The notes beneath the pieces were generated by a model. That model saw only the letters and a list, made by a program, of their open reading frames with translations, was not told where the DNA came from and searched no databases. A program made the position numbers and the translations under genes. 64,000 bases of DNA from Artocarpus heterophyllus (lineage: Eukaryota; Streptophyta; Magnoliopsida; Rosales; Moraceae), in NCBI GenBank assembly GCA_025403435.1, contig CM046353.1, forward strand, positions 18,129,875 through 18,193,874, read 5' to 3'. Below are positions 12,084-22,634 of the stretch, one piece after another (positions within the stretch are counted from its first letter, which is position 1; the number at the start of each line of letters is the position of its first letter).

Positions 12084-13988
12084 TGTTAGACATGTACGCC
12101 CTAAGGAGTAAAAATGTAATAAGTTTTTGGAGACATTTTTATCAACAAAGAATTTATTCATTATTTAGATACCAAATCTTGTCCTCTTTACGTTCATATT
12201 TGTTGAATGTATGTTAAGCAAACAATAGTCTGAGACTGTCAGTCTAAACCTTAAGAATTGGGCATATGATAGACAAATTGTGCAAAAGACACGATTCTTA
12301 AGGTGATGGTCTAAATCATAAGATCCGCAATCGAGGGAATAAAGTTACGCGCTTTATTCATGTAAAGATTGTTATGTTGTCTATATCCCTATTGGGAGAT
12401 GGTTTGTCATGGCCATTGGAGGACTCCGTGAATAGAAACATTGGCACGTTGTCATAGGTGACGATGTGCTGGATCGGGACATAAAGTGAATTGATTTGGA
12501 TTAATAATTCTATCTTGGCAAATCGATTCACTTTAGACAATCATTTGTATTGTATCTTAATCCTGAGATGAATAGTAGGCCCGTTGTCTTGACTTGTGTC
12601 TTTTGATGTACCAAAGGGTGACACCCACATCTTAATAGTGGTATACATGTCGGTACGTTAGAGGCATGACTCTTGATAGCGTGGACTTGTTATTCATAGA
12701 TATGGAATCCATAGCTCCTCTTTAGGAGTAATGATATCCTCTTATATTCGTTATCCTGTAATTGGAAAACTGGAGCGCTCAATCATTTGAATACATAGGT
12801 GTAACCGAATAGTATATTGTCTTTGGATGGTAAATTTTTCGATGGTGAGATAATGGAACATAAGATAAAAATAATCAAGAATGTAAGACAGAACTTGTCC
12901 TTAAGCCGATTATGGATTATCATATGGGGATATGATACACTATGATATGTCATGGAGACTTAGCTATACGGGCTTCGTAATTCTATATAGTTCGAAAGTA
13001 CAGCTCCAAGCTTTTAGTGGAGTTGCGTTAGAGTTGATAATTATGAAATGTATATCTGGGATATTGGGTTTCGTAATTATCGGGAGCTTGAACTATATAG
13101 GTCCATTTAGTCCCCTTTGATAGCTCACAACATCCTGTAACGATACGGCGTGCTTTTCCAATAATTGGTAACTTATGTTGGATTTATTAGATTGGTTAAA
13201 TTTGGATGAATCAGATAATTCATGTTTGTTTATCAATTGAATTAATTTTGTGATAAAATTGATTTAAGATAAACTTGTCGAATTATTGGGATCGGATATT
13301 TCTTGTCGGTTTATTGGTTGATTTAATTTTGAATAAATTAGATCAAGATAAACTTGTAGAATTATTAGAAATTCATTTATTTTCTTAGAGATTTTCTAGA
13401 TAAAGTTGTTTTAATTAGATAACTTCTCTATTGGGTTATTTGAATTAAAATTGAGACTTTATCCTATAGAATCTCGGGTAGAAAATAAAAGATTCGTTGA
13501 GATTTTTTTGTCAGAAGTTCGGCATATCGATCCTCAAGTTCAGCCTGCCGATGGGGCAAGTTCGGCCTGCCAGTTAGGCAGATTGGCCTGCCTATGCGCG
13601 AATAAAAAAATCACGCGTTTGCACATGGATTTCATCAGATATTGATCCGAATTTGATTATGATTTGAATTTTTGAGACCTAATCTGATAAGGACTGACCC
13701 TAGACCCAGCCTCTATAAATAGGGAGTAAGTCTCATAAGTTATTTAGATCAATTGAGAGATTAAGAGTGATACTCTGCTAGTGAGAATCTGAAAACTCCC
13801 GAGAGCTTTTGTTCACAAATCACGAACACTAGCTTTGGGTTCTCTTAATTGGTTGGAATGAGAGTCACCTGGTGGAAGAGTTGTAGGTGTGAGCCCACAC
13901 TCACTCCGGTCGTGGATAGAGAATAGCAAAGAAGACTAGTTGATTGAGGCTCTTCTAGAATGTTACTTCTCTTCACATTTTGCGAGGG
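12084..13988 (+). repeat. Element A 3' LTR, truncated at its 3' end
   Basis: It starts TGTTAGACATGTACGCCC and is collinear with the ~1.96-kb LTRs of C for about 1.9 kb. It stops at 'ttttgcgaggg', losing roughly the last 170 bp present in the A 5' LTR and in C. A TATA-like CTATAAATAG is at 13,713-13,722, and CGGCCTG motifs lie upstream of it at 13,517-13,600. Confidence 0.9.
13713..13722 (+). promoter_or_regulatory. TATA box in element A 3' LTR
   Basis: CTATAAATAG, at the same place as CTATATAAAG in the C LTR. Transcription would start roughly 30 bp downstream, defining the U3/R border. Inferred from position and consensus only. Confidence 0.5.
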
Positions 13989-13996
13989 TTCCAACA

Positions 13997-15239
13997 AAAA
14001 CTATTTCTCCATTACATGCAACATCAGCCTGACATACAACAACTGTGAAAAAGTGTTTATTAAATTGCATTCTCTTACCTGCAACCATCTGCTGAAGTCT
14101 ACTACAACGGAGCTGGGAATTATCTTGTTACAAGAAGACCCTATAATTTTTATCTATTTTTTTATGGGTTGTAATTTTGATTATCCAAAAAGACCCAGCC
14201 AAAAATCTAATATTTATTTTCATGCTTTGTTTTTATGTGATGATTATGATAATATGTTCATGCATTGTAACATGTCATCTAGTAAAGTGCCCACTTATAG
14301 TTATTGTAATATAATATGCATACACTTGCATATTATTTTATTGTGTATAAAGTGGTTTATAAAATGATTTAATATGTGTTAGAATTAGTTTAATGAGATT
14401 AAATTAATTAGGTTGGTTTAATAGAATTTTAATTTATTTTATTAATCAACCAAATAATGTGATTTTAGTTTTAATAATTAAAACTTAATAAAATTCACAT
14501 TAATTCTAAGTTATCTAATTTTAAATTGTTTAATGTTGAATAAATTTAGATTTTTAGAAAATCTAGTAATTTATTTAAGTGTAAATAGTATGGAATTCTA
14601 TTAATACACAATATAACCTAATAATTAAAAATTGTTTTTATTTACTAGAATTATGATATATTGGATGTTTCATAAGATAAAACACATCTTTTTAAAATAG
14701 TGAGTGGGAGAAGGTAATATGACAATACAATATAACCTGCAGTCTCCATTATTAGCACAACATCGTGAGATTTAGGTGGCACCTCACGACGCTTTGATTT
14801 TGTCCTCCCTACGAAGGGTGTCCATTTAAATCAATAACAAGGTTGACTTCTAAGAGATAGGATTTTACAATGTATTTCAAAATTGACCTATCCTATGGCG
14901 GCAATTTTGAGTTAAGTTGGTAAAATATGAAATAGTGGGTTATACTCATAAAGATATAGTTAATTTGTTAATTGTATCTTGACAAAAAATAAACGGTTGT
15001 TAATAAATCTAGAAAATATGAGATATTTTGAATATATTTATTAATTGAGAAAGTCTCAATTCAATTCATAAATAATTTGACTTTATTTATTAAAATTGAA
15101 TAATAGTAGAATTAGTAAAATATTTTTTTTGTGTTTTTTCATATGCATCACGCATCACGTTTACTATTCTAAAACATATATTTATGATGTTTATGCAACC
15201 ATTTAATTTATGTCATTTCATTTATTTATTACAGTAACA
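13997..15239 (+). other. Element B untranslated leader
   Basis: AT-rich non-coding DNA between the LTR stub and gag. It does not begin with a recognisable initiator-Met PBS, so the junction with A probably involved a deletion. An open frame at 13,960-14,367 crosses the junction and has no protein resemblance. Confidence 0.6.
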
Positions 15240-16090
15240 ATGTTTAATCCAATCATCGCTATTCTCTCAAATGAAAAATTAACCAAAGATAATTTTGTCA
15301 AGTGGAAGAGTAACATTAACATTGTACTAATCTGCGAAAATTATAAGTTTGTCCTGACGGAGGAATGTCCTCCACCGCCTGTTGCCAATCCCTCTCATGA
15401 TATACAAGAAGCATATGATCGTTGAATCAAGGCAAACAACAAGGCCCACTGTTTCCTTTTGGCTGGCATGTCTGACGTGCTTAGGATGAAGCATGAAAGC
15501 ATGGAGATCGCTTATGAGATAATGTAGTCTCTGCAAGACATGTTTGGCAAACCTTCTAAAAAGGCACGCCATGAAGCCGTCAAGGCTGCGATGAATGCCA
15601 AGATGAAAGCAGGAGTCTCAGTCAGAGAACATGTTCTCAATGTGGTTAACTATCTTCATGAGGCCGAGGTGAATGGGGTGGTGATAAATGAAGCCACACA
15701 GGTGGAGATGATTTTGGAAACCCTCTCCCCTACTTTCCTTTAGTTCAAAAGCAACTATTTCATGAACAAGCTGAAATATAACATGACTGAGTTGCTTAAT
15801 GAGCTGTAAACCTTCGAGTCTATTTCAAAAGAAAAGACTAAAGAAGCTGGGGCCAAATGTTGCAGAAGCTCAACCCTCCTTTTCTGCTCAAAAGAATAAG
15901 AAGAGGAAGAGAACTAAAGGAAGTGGTAAGTCTAAGAATGGAGGGCAACCTAAAAAGAACAAAAGCAACAACAACAAATAAAGCTCAAAGCAAAAGAAGC
16001 CCAAAGGAAAATGTTCCACTACGGCATAGTTAGGCACTAGAAGAGAAACTACAAGAAGTACCTTCAGGAGCTCAAAGAAAAAAAGAACAA
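15240..16090 (+). pseudogene. Element B gag pseudogene
   Basis: Copia Gag starting at the ATG at 15,240 (MFNPIIAILSNEKLTKDNF), alignable to the A and C Gag (TKDNFVKWKSNINIVL corresponds to the GENHNDWKRNLNIVL segment). Stops occur near 15,423, 15,525, 15,741 and 15,808. The Lys-rich tail and the zinc knuckle (about 16,011-16,055) are out of frame. The knuckle retains Cys-Phe-His spacing, but Cys, Gly, Trp and Cys positions are each changed in a way explained by G-to-A transitions. Confidence 0.8.
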
Positions 16091-19000
16091 TGGTTAATCA
16101 AATTTACTCATTTTAGAAGCTTATTTAGTTGAAGATGATACTTCATCTTGGATAATTGATTCAGGGGCAACTAACCATGTTTGTTCTTCTTTGCAGTTGC
16201 TTAGTTCTTCAAGGGAGCTTACCGACGAGGAACAAACGATGAGAGTGGGAACATGAGAGGTTGTTTCGGCAAAAGCAGTGGGAGTTGTTAAACTTTATTT
16301 TAGAAATAAGTTTTTAATTTTGGATAATGTTTATTTAGTTTCATAGAAATTTGATTTTTGTTTCCAGGTTGTTTGAACAAATGTTTAATGTTTCTTTTAA
16401 TAAAAATTATGTTAATATTTCTAGAAATGGTTTGGATATTTGTTCTGCACATTTGGAAAATGGGCTTTACACCTTGAGGCCCAATAAGAAATCACTGCTC
16501 AATACCAAAATGTTCAAAGTTGAACAACTAAAACCCAAGAAGCAAAAGGTCTCTTCTGATGATGAAACATACCTATGGTACCTTAGATTAGGTCATGTTA
16601 ACCTCAACAGAATTAATAGACTGGTAAAGGATGGTCCTCCAAGAGAACTAAAAGTTAGTTCTCTACCAGTTTGTAAATTTTGTCTTGAAGGCAAAATAAC
16701 GAAAAGGCCTTTCTCTGCATAAGGTGAAAGGGCCAAGGAACTACTTGAGCTAATACATTCGAACGTCTATAGTTCATTAAATGTACAAGCACGTGGTCGT
16801 TACGAATATTTTGTCACATTTATTGACGATTATTCAAGGTATGGATAGATGTACCTAATGAAAAGGAAATCTGAGACTTTTGGAATGTTCAAAGAATTCC
16901 AAGCAAAAGCTGAAAAGAAATTAGGAAGGTCTATAAAGACTCTTCGATCTGATCGAAGAGGGAAATACCTTGATACTGAATTCAAGGACTCTTTGATAGA
17001 ACATGGTATTCTATGACAACTCACTGTACCTAGCACACCGTAACAGAATGGTGTTGCCGAGAGAAGAAATCAAACATTACCTAATATGGTGAGATCTATG
17101 CTCAACTATTCATTATTACCCACTTCATTTTGGAGATATACACTGCAAACAGTAATATATCTTCTAAACATAGTTCCATGTAAGTCTATTCCAAAAACAC
17201 CCTTAGAGTTATGGAATGGTTGCAAACCAAGTATGCGACATATCCGTATATGGGGGTGTCTAGCATATGTGTTGAATGAAAAAAACGAGGAAACTGGAAC
17301 CACGTTCTGAAGTATGTTTGTTTGTAGGATACCCAAAGAGAATGAGGGGAGGTTTGTTTTATAGCCTATATGAAACGAAGGTATTTGTATCAACAAATGC
17401 CACTTTTCTCGAGAATGATTATATGACAAACTATAAACCTCGTAGCAAAATTGTACTTAAAGATTTACTTTCTGATAAGATCAGACTGCAACCGACAACC
17501 GTTGTTGAATGACAAAACAAGGAGGCCACATCTCCAGATCAGAATATCATACCACCTCAACATAGTGGGAGGGTTGTGAGACCACCTACTCGCTACAAGG
17601 AAATTGGAGAAGCACATGTTGCTATCTCTGATAATCGTGAGGATGATCCATTGACATATCATCATGCAATGGAAGATTCTAAAAAAGAGAAATGACTGAA
17701 GGCTATGAACCTTGAAATAGAGTCAATGTACTCCAATTCAGTCTGGGAACTTGTAGATCTACCTGTAGGGATGAAACCCATAGGGTGCAAATATATTTAC
17801 AAGAAGAAAAAAGGAATGGATAGAAAAGTTAAGACTTTCAAAGCTAGGCTTGTGGCAAAGAGTTATACCCAAAAGGAGGGAGTTGACTATGAAGAAACTT
17901 TTTCGCATGTAGCTATGTTTAAATCCATTCAGATTCTTTTATCCATTACTGCATGTCTTGATTACAAAATATGGCAAATGGATGTCAAGACTGCCTTTTT
18001 GAATGGCTATCTTGAGGAAAGCATCTATATGGTGCAACCAGAAGGGTCTGTAGTCCAAAGTCAAGAGCAAAAAGTATGCAAATTGCAAAGGTCCATCTAT
18101 AGACTCAAGCAAGCTTCAAGATCTTGGAACTTGAGATTTGATAATGCAATCAAATCTTATGGTTTCGATCAAAATATTGATGAACCTTGTGCATACAAGT
18201 ACATCAAATATAAGAATATGATCTTCTTAGTTCTTTATGTAGATAATATCCTACTCATTGGAAATGATGTAAGGGTATTATCTAATGTAAAGAAATGGCT
18301 TGCCAACCAATTTCGAATGAAAGATTTGGGAGAGGCAAGTTATGTTCTTGGAATCCAGCTCATAAGAGATCGCAAGAACAAACTGTTGGCGCTATCTCAG
18401 GCATCGTATATCGATAAGGTGCTTATCAGATTTTCGATACAAAACTCTAAGAAATGTAATTTATCTACACGTCATGGAGTTTATTTTTCAAAAGAGCAGT
18501 GTCCTAGGATACCTTAAGAAGAAGAAAACATGAGACAGATACCCTATGCATCTGCAGTGGGAAATCTAATGTATGTCATATTGTGTACAAGACTTGACAT
18601 TTGCTATGCAGTAGGTATAGTCAGTCAGTATCAATCCAACCCAGGATTAGATTATTAGGTGGTGGTTAAGCACATTCTCAAGTATCTCAGGAGAACGAGA
18701 AACTATATGCTGGTATATTCTGGTGAGAATTTGATTCCCATTGAATACATTGATTTTGATTTTCAATCAAACAAAGACACACGTAAATCTACATCTAGAT
18801 CAGTGTTTACTTTTGGTGGTGGAGTCATAGTTTGGAAAAGGATTGAACAATCATGTATTGCTGATTTGACTATGGAAGCTGAATATGTGGTTACTTGTGA
18901 AGCGGCTAAAGAAGCTGTTTGGCTCCGTAAGTTCTTAAGTGATCTGGAAATCATTCTAGGCATGCATAAACCACTCACACTATATTGTGATAATAGTGGT

Positions 19001-19237
19001 GCAGTGGCAAATTCAAGAGAACTTAGAAGCCACAAAAGAGGAAAGCATATAGAGCGAAAATATCATTTAATTAGAGAGATAGTACATCGAAGGGATGTGG
19101 AAGTTGTGAAGATAGCGTCAAATATCAACCTTGTTGACCCATTCACCAAGACGTTACCTGCAAAAAGCTTTGAGGGACACTTGGAAGGCCTAAGTCTTAG
19201 AGACATTCTCACATGCTTTAGGGCAAGTAAACACTGA
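16091..19237 (+). pseudogene. Element B pol pseudogene (PR-IN-RT-RNase H)
   Basis: The protease motif IIDSGATNHVC (about 16,150-16,185) is intact. GAG-pre-integrase follows (YLWYLRLGHVNLNRI, with CKFC). The integrase core is broken by stops and shifts between 16,740 and 17,100. The best preserved part is RT at 17,705-18,517, with MDVKTAFLNG intact but YVDD changed to YVDN at 18,236-18,247. RNase H follows (SGAVANS; HIERKYHLIREIV) and ends ADPFTKTLPAK...FRASKH. The last ~430 bp are then repeated downstream. Confidence 0.87.
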
Positions 19238-19263
19238 TCTAAGTCTTAGATCAGTGTTTACTT
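19225..19263. repeat. Perfect palindrome at first duplication joint
   Basis: AAGTAAACACTGATCTAAG, one T, then its exact reverse complement: 19-bp arms with a 1-nt centre. The central 11 nt (CTAAGTCTTAG) also occur naturally at 19,190-19,200 within RNase H. Confidence 0.95.
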
Positions 19264-19675
19264 TTGGTGGTGGAGCCATAGTTTGGAAAAGGATTGAACA
19301 ATCATGTATTGCTGATTCGATTATGGAAGCTGAATATGTAGTTACTTGTGAAGTGGCTAAAGAAGCTGTTTGGCTCCGTAAGTTCTTAAGTGATCTGGAA
19401 ATCATTCTAGGCATGCATAAACCACTCACACTATATTGTGATAACAGTGGTGTAGTGGCAAATCCAAGAGAACTTAGAAGCCACAAAAGAGGAAAGCATA
19501 TAGAGCGAAAATATCGTTTAATTAGAGAGATAGTACATCGAAGGGATGTAGAAGTTGTGAAGATAAGTTCGAATATCAACCTTGCTGACCCGTTCACCAA
19601 GACGTTACCTGCAAAAAGCTTTGAGGGACACTTGGAAGGCCTAAGTCTTAGAGACATTCTCACATGCTTTAGGGC

Positions 19676-19714
19676 AAGTAAACACTGATCTAAGTCTTAG
19701 ATCAGTGTTTACTT
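19676..19714. repeat. Perfect palindrome at second duplication joint
   Basis: Identical in structure to 19,225-19,263, 451 bp downstream, so the palindrome was copied as part of the tandem unit or was itself the driver of amplification. Confidence 0.95.
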
Positions 19715-19947
19715 TTGGTGGTGAAGCCATAGTTTGGAAAAGGATTGAACAATCATGTATTGCTGATTCGACTATGAAAGCTGAATATGTAGTTACTTGT
19801 GAAGCGGCTAAAGAAGCTGTTTGGCTCCGTAAGTTCTTAAGTGATCTGGAAATCATTCCAGGCACGCATAAACCACTCACACTGTATTGTGATAATAGTG
19901 TTGCTGTTGCAAATTCAAGAGAACTTAGAAGCCACAAAAGAGGAAAG

Positions 19948-20373
19948 CATATAGAGCAAAAATATCATTTAATCAGAGAGATAGTACATCGAAGGGATGT
20001 GGAAGTTGTGAAGATAGCGTCGAATATCAACCTTGCTGACCCGTTCACCAAGACGTTACTTGCAAAAAGCTTTGAGGGACACTTGGAAGGCCTAAGTCTT
20101 AGAGACATTCTCACATGCTTTAGGGCAAGTGGGAGATTGTTGGGATTGGTGCCCTATAAGCATATAGAGTGAAAATATCGTTTAATCAGAGAGATAGTAC
20201 ATCGAATGGATGTGGAAGTTGTGAAGATAGAGTCGAATATCAACCTTGCTGACCCGTTCACCAAGACGTTACCTGCAAAAAGCTTTGAGGGACACTTGGA
20301 AGGCCTAAGTCTTAGAGACATTCTCACATGCTTTAAGGCAAGCGGGAGATTGTTGGGATTGGTGCCCTATAAG
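19948..20373 (+). repeat. 213-bp tandem duplication spanning RNase H end, PPT and LTR start of element B
   Basis: Bases 19,948-20,160 (starting CATATAGAG, ending with the first 23 bp of the LTR, TGTTGGGATTGGTGCCCTAT plus AAG) are repeated at 20,161-20,373 with few differences. The joint shares the microhomology AAGC. This gives two polypurine tracts and two LTR starts; only the second runs on into the LTR. Confidence 0.9.
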
Positions 20374-21082
20374 CTATGACATTGTACATATTGTTAATAA
20401 ATTAATAAAGTTACCTTTATAATTATTATGGTTACTTATATGTATTATGAATACATTTATAAACATCAAGAAAATTTCATGATTATTTATACGACTATAA
20501 ATTTAGTATATAAGTGTTATATGCTTAGGAATAAATTTATAGATAATAATCTAAATAGTCCGTAATAATTAATTAAAGTTTTGGATCTTTAATTAAATAT
20601 TACAAGTAAGGTCCAATTTCATTTAAAATGAAATAATCTTACCCAGGCTATTAATGTAAAGGCATTGGATTGAAAGTACTTTATAAAATGAAATTATATG
20701 GGACTGGACCTAATAAATTATGAATCTCTAATAACCATCCCTTATAAATAGAGTATTCAAATTTATCACTATGATGATCATATATTTGACAGTCTTAATC
20801 TTGAGTATTTATTAGACCCCTATTTATGACATTATGTTTTTTGGCTTGCATGGTAAGATTTGTCTAAATACAAATCATAACTTAGCATCTTGGAATCATA
20901 ATGTAATAAATAGTTGGGAATAATATTATACAGATATGGAATCCATTCCTTCCTTATGGAAGTTAGAAAAAAATTTCTTTTGAGTGATAATTCGAGGTTT
21001 GAACATTAGAGCGCTCGTTCATAATAAGATTATGAATTAACTATTCATTAGAAAATTATTGAAACTCACAGATAAAGATATA
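20351..21082 (+). repeat. Element B 3' LTR, proximal part
   Basis: It starts TGTTGGGATTGGTGCCC after CGGGAGAT (polypurine tract) and is interrupted by D at the direct repeat ATATA (21,078-21,082). It contains a TATA-like TTATAAATA at 20,742-20,750. The rest is at 37,961-39,404. Confidence 0.8.
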
Positions 21083-22634
21083 TGATGAGACTGTAAAAGT
21101 GTATATTTTACAAGGCTTAAATCATTTATTTATACTTTTATTTCTCATTAAATCTTCTAATTAATAACATTTTGTGTTAATAAGTATTTTTGTGTCTCAG
21201 TGTGAAATGTGTTTAAAAATGTGTTTTTAGTGTGTTTTTATGTTTAATAATATTTTTGGTAATTTTTAGAGTCGTTTCGGTGTGTTAAATAAGTGTTTAG
21301 TTTGTAAATAATTAAAACTGTAAAAATAATGTGCGGTTATTTTATTTTGAGTTTTAATGTGTTTGATAGTGTGTTTTAAGTTTGTAAATATGTCCTACTA
21401 TATTTTTAGTAATTTCTAAAAATATTTTCAAGTCATAAAAATCATATCTGTGCTAAACCAAAAAAGACTAAAAATTTTATAAGTTCTTATCTCTTTTTAA
21501 TTAATTTTATGTGTTTTAATATAAAATAAATATTTTAATATTTTTATAAATATTATGTTTGTAAAATAATTAATTTTAGTGTGTTTGTGAATTTTAGATT
21601 TAAAATATGGAGGAAAAACGGAGCAAAAAAGGACAAAATCGGACATCAAATGCATCAAAAAAATTAAAAAAATCAAATTTTGAAAATTGGAAGACACATG
21701 GCGTGTTTTTGGCCCTTGGATGAGCTGCCAAATCGATCCAAACCGTTCGCGTGTCAGCAAGTCATCCATTACGTCAGCGAGTTTCAACAGTGCGGTCCAC
21801 GTGTCGATCTGTGATTCGCGAGTGTATTACATGCGCAGACAGCTCTCACGCCGTCAGAGAGTGATTCAGGCCTTGTCCAATCATGTGCATTCATTTCAAC
21901 AAGCATTCGTTCTTCCAGCCGCTGGATCGAATTTGCTGTCCAATCTAACGGTCTCTATTTGTGGGCCACGCGGCCCCACCTGGGCCCATTTTCTTGTTCG
22001 TCTAGGAGCCGTTGGATTGCATGTTCAACGGTCTATATTGCGCCTGACTAAAGCTTCCAGCCGTCGTGCCACAGAGAATCTCAGCGAGCTTCGCATACGC
22101 TGATGAAGGCCCAGTGCGAAGAAAAAGAGAGGGAAATTTGGATCATTATGAGCCATTTTTCAACGCTTGAACAGTATAAATAATTGAAAGAATCTCTCAA
22201 TAGTAATTCCTAAGGCCTATAAATACCGAGGCATTTGCCTCAGTTCAGGCACCCCTTCCGGCCTTCGGCCCTCTTTCTCTTTTTTTACCTTTTTGCTGAG
22301 TTAGACTCAGCAATAACCCTTTTAGGTAAAAAAAATAATAATAATAAAATAATGTCTAAATTAGAGTAGAGTGTCTGGTGAGGCAGAGAGATGATCTTGT
22401 ATGTATAGTATTTTGGTATGGATTTTAAATTTTTGTGGAATAAATTATATCTTTTTGTTTTCAATAATTATTGTTAATGTTGTTATGTTGTCAATTTTTA
22501 CATAAATTCAGTCATGTTTTTTTTATGTAATTTAATTGTGTTGCATAGTTAATATTAATAATAATGAAATGATGCTTAATTTATGGAATGTCTTTTACTG
22601 CAGTATGACTTGTTATATTGTCGATTCTAGATAT
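21083..22634 (+). repeat. Element D 5' LTR, first part
   Basis: Collinear with 35,842-37,375 of the 3' LTR. It contains a G-box CACGTG (21,798-21,803), TATAAATA (22,218-22,225) and hairpins just downstream. It is interrupted by C after GATAT (22,630-22,634) and resumes at 32,218. Confidence 0.9.
22218..22225 (+). promoter_or_regulatory. TATA box of element D LTR
   Basis: TATAAATA, matched at 36,976-36,983 in the other LTR. It lies ~10 bp before a GAGGCA/TGCCTC hairpin and is followed by two further hairpins, so the start site and structured R region are probably here. Confidence 0.55.

Larger units (their letters stand above)
6165..13988 (+). mobile_element. Ty1/copia retrotransposon A (degenerate, both ends truncated)
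   Basis: Order is partial 5' LTR, initiator-Met PBS, 1.6-kb leader, gag, protease, integrase, RT, RNase H, polypurine tract and 3' LTR, which is Ty1/copia order (integrase before RT). It belongs to the same family as element C, with near-collinear sequence throughout. The 5' LTR is cut by the gap and the 3' LTR stops at 13,988, where it abuts the LTR stub of B. Many stops and frameshifts make it non-functional. Confidence 0.93.
18795..20134 (+). repeat. Three tandem copies (451-bp period) of the RNase H end of element B
   Basis: The segment starting TAGATCAGTGTTTACTTTTGG occurs with its landmark end at 18,810, 19,261 and 19,712, a constant 451-bp step. Each copy still encodes most of the RNase H C-terminal half (VWKRIEQSCIAD to GLSLRDILTCFRA). 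Because 451 is not a multiple of three, the copies lie in different frames. The joints contain an extra ~15 nt inverted copy of the unit start, creating palindromes. Confidence 0.93.
13989..21082 (+). mobile_element. Ty1/copia retrotransposon B (degenerate; 3' LTR split by element D)
   Basis: A distinct copia element, distantly related to A and C. Only an 8-nt 5' LTR stub (TTCCAACA, 13,989-13,996) seems to remain, fused to the A 3' LTR. The expected PBS is absent. Leader, gag, pol and a tandemly amplified RNase H end follow. Its 3' LTR starts at 20,351 (TGTTGGGATTGGTGCCC), is interrupted at 21,082 by D, and resumes at 37,961-39,404, ending TTCCAATA. Numerous stops and frameshifts are present. 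Confidence 0.88.

Noticed and set aside
18763..19937. Long minus-strand frames opposite the RNase H repeats of B
   Set aside because: They are antisense shadows of the real plus-strand RNase H reading frames, repeated because the DNA is repeated.
18795..20373. Regular repeats considered as a CRISPR-like array
   Set aside because: The repeat unit is 451 bp of RNase H coding sequence with no spacers, in a plant retrotransposon.
21687..22103. 138-codon plus-strand frame in the D 5' LTR, with a 105-codon counterpart at 36,446-36,763
   Set aside because: It lies in U3, shows no domain, and the two LTR versions differ in length through simple mutation. It follows from locally GC-rich sequence rather than coding constraint.
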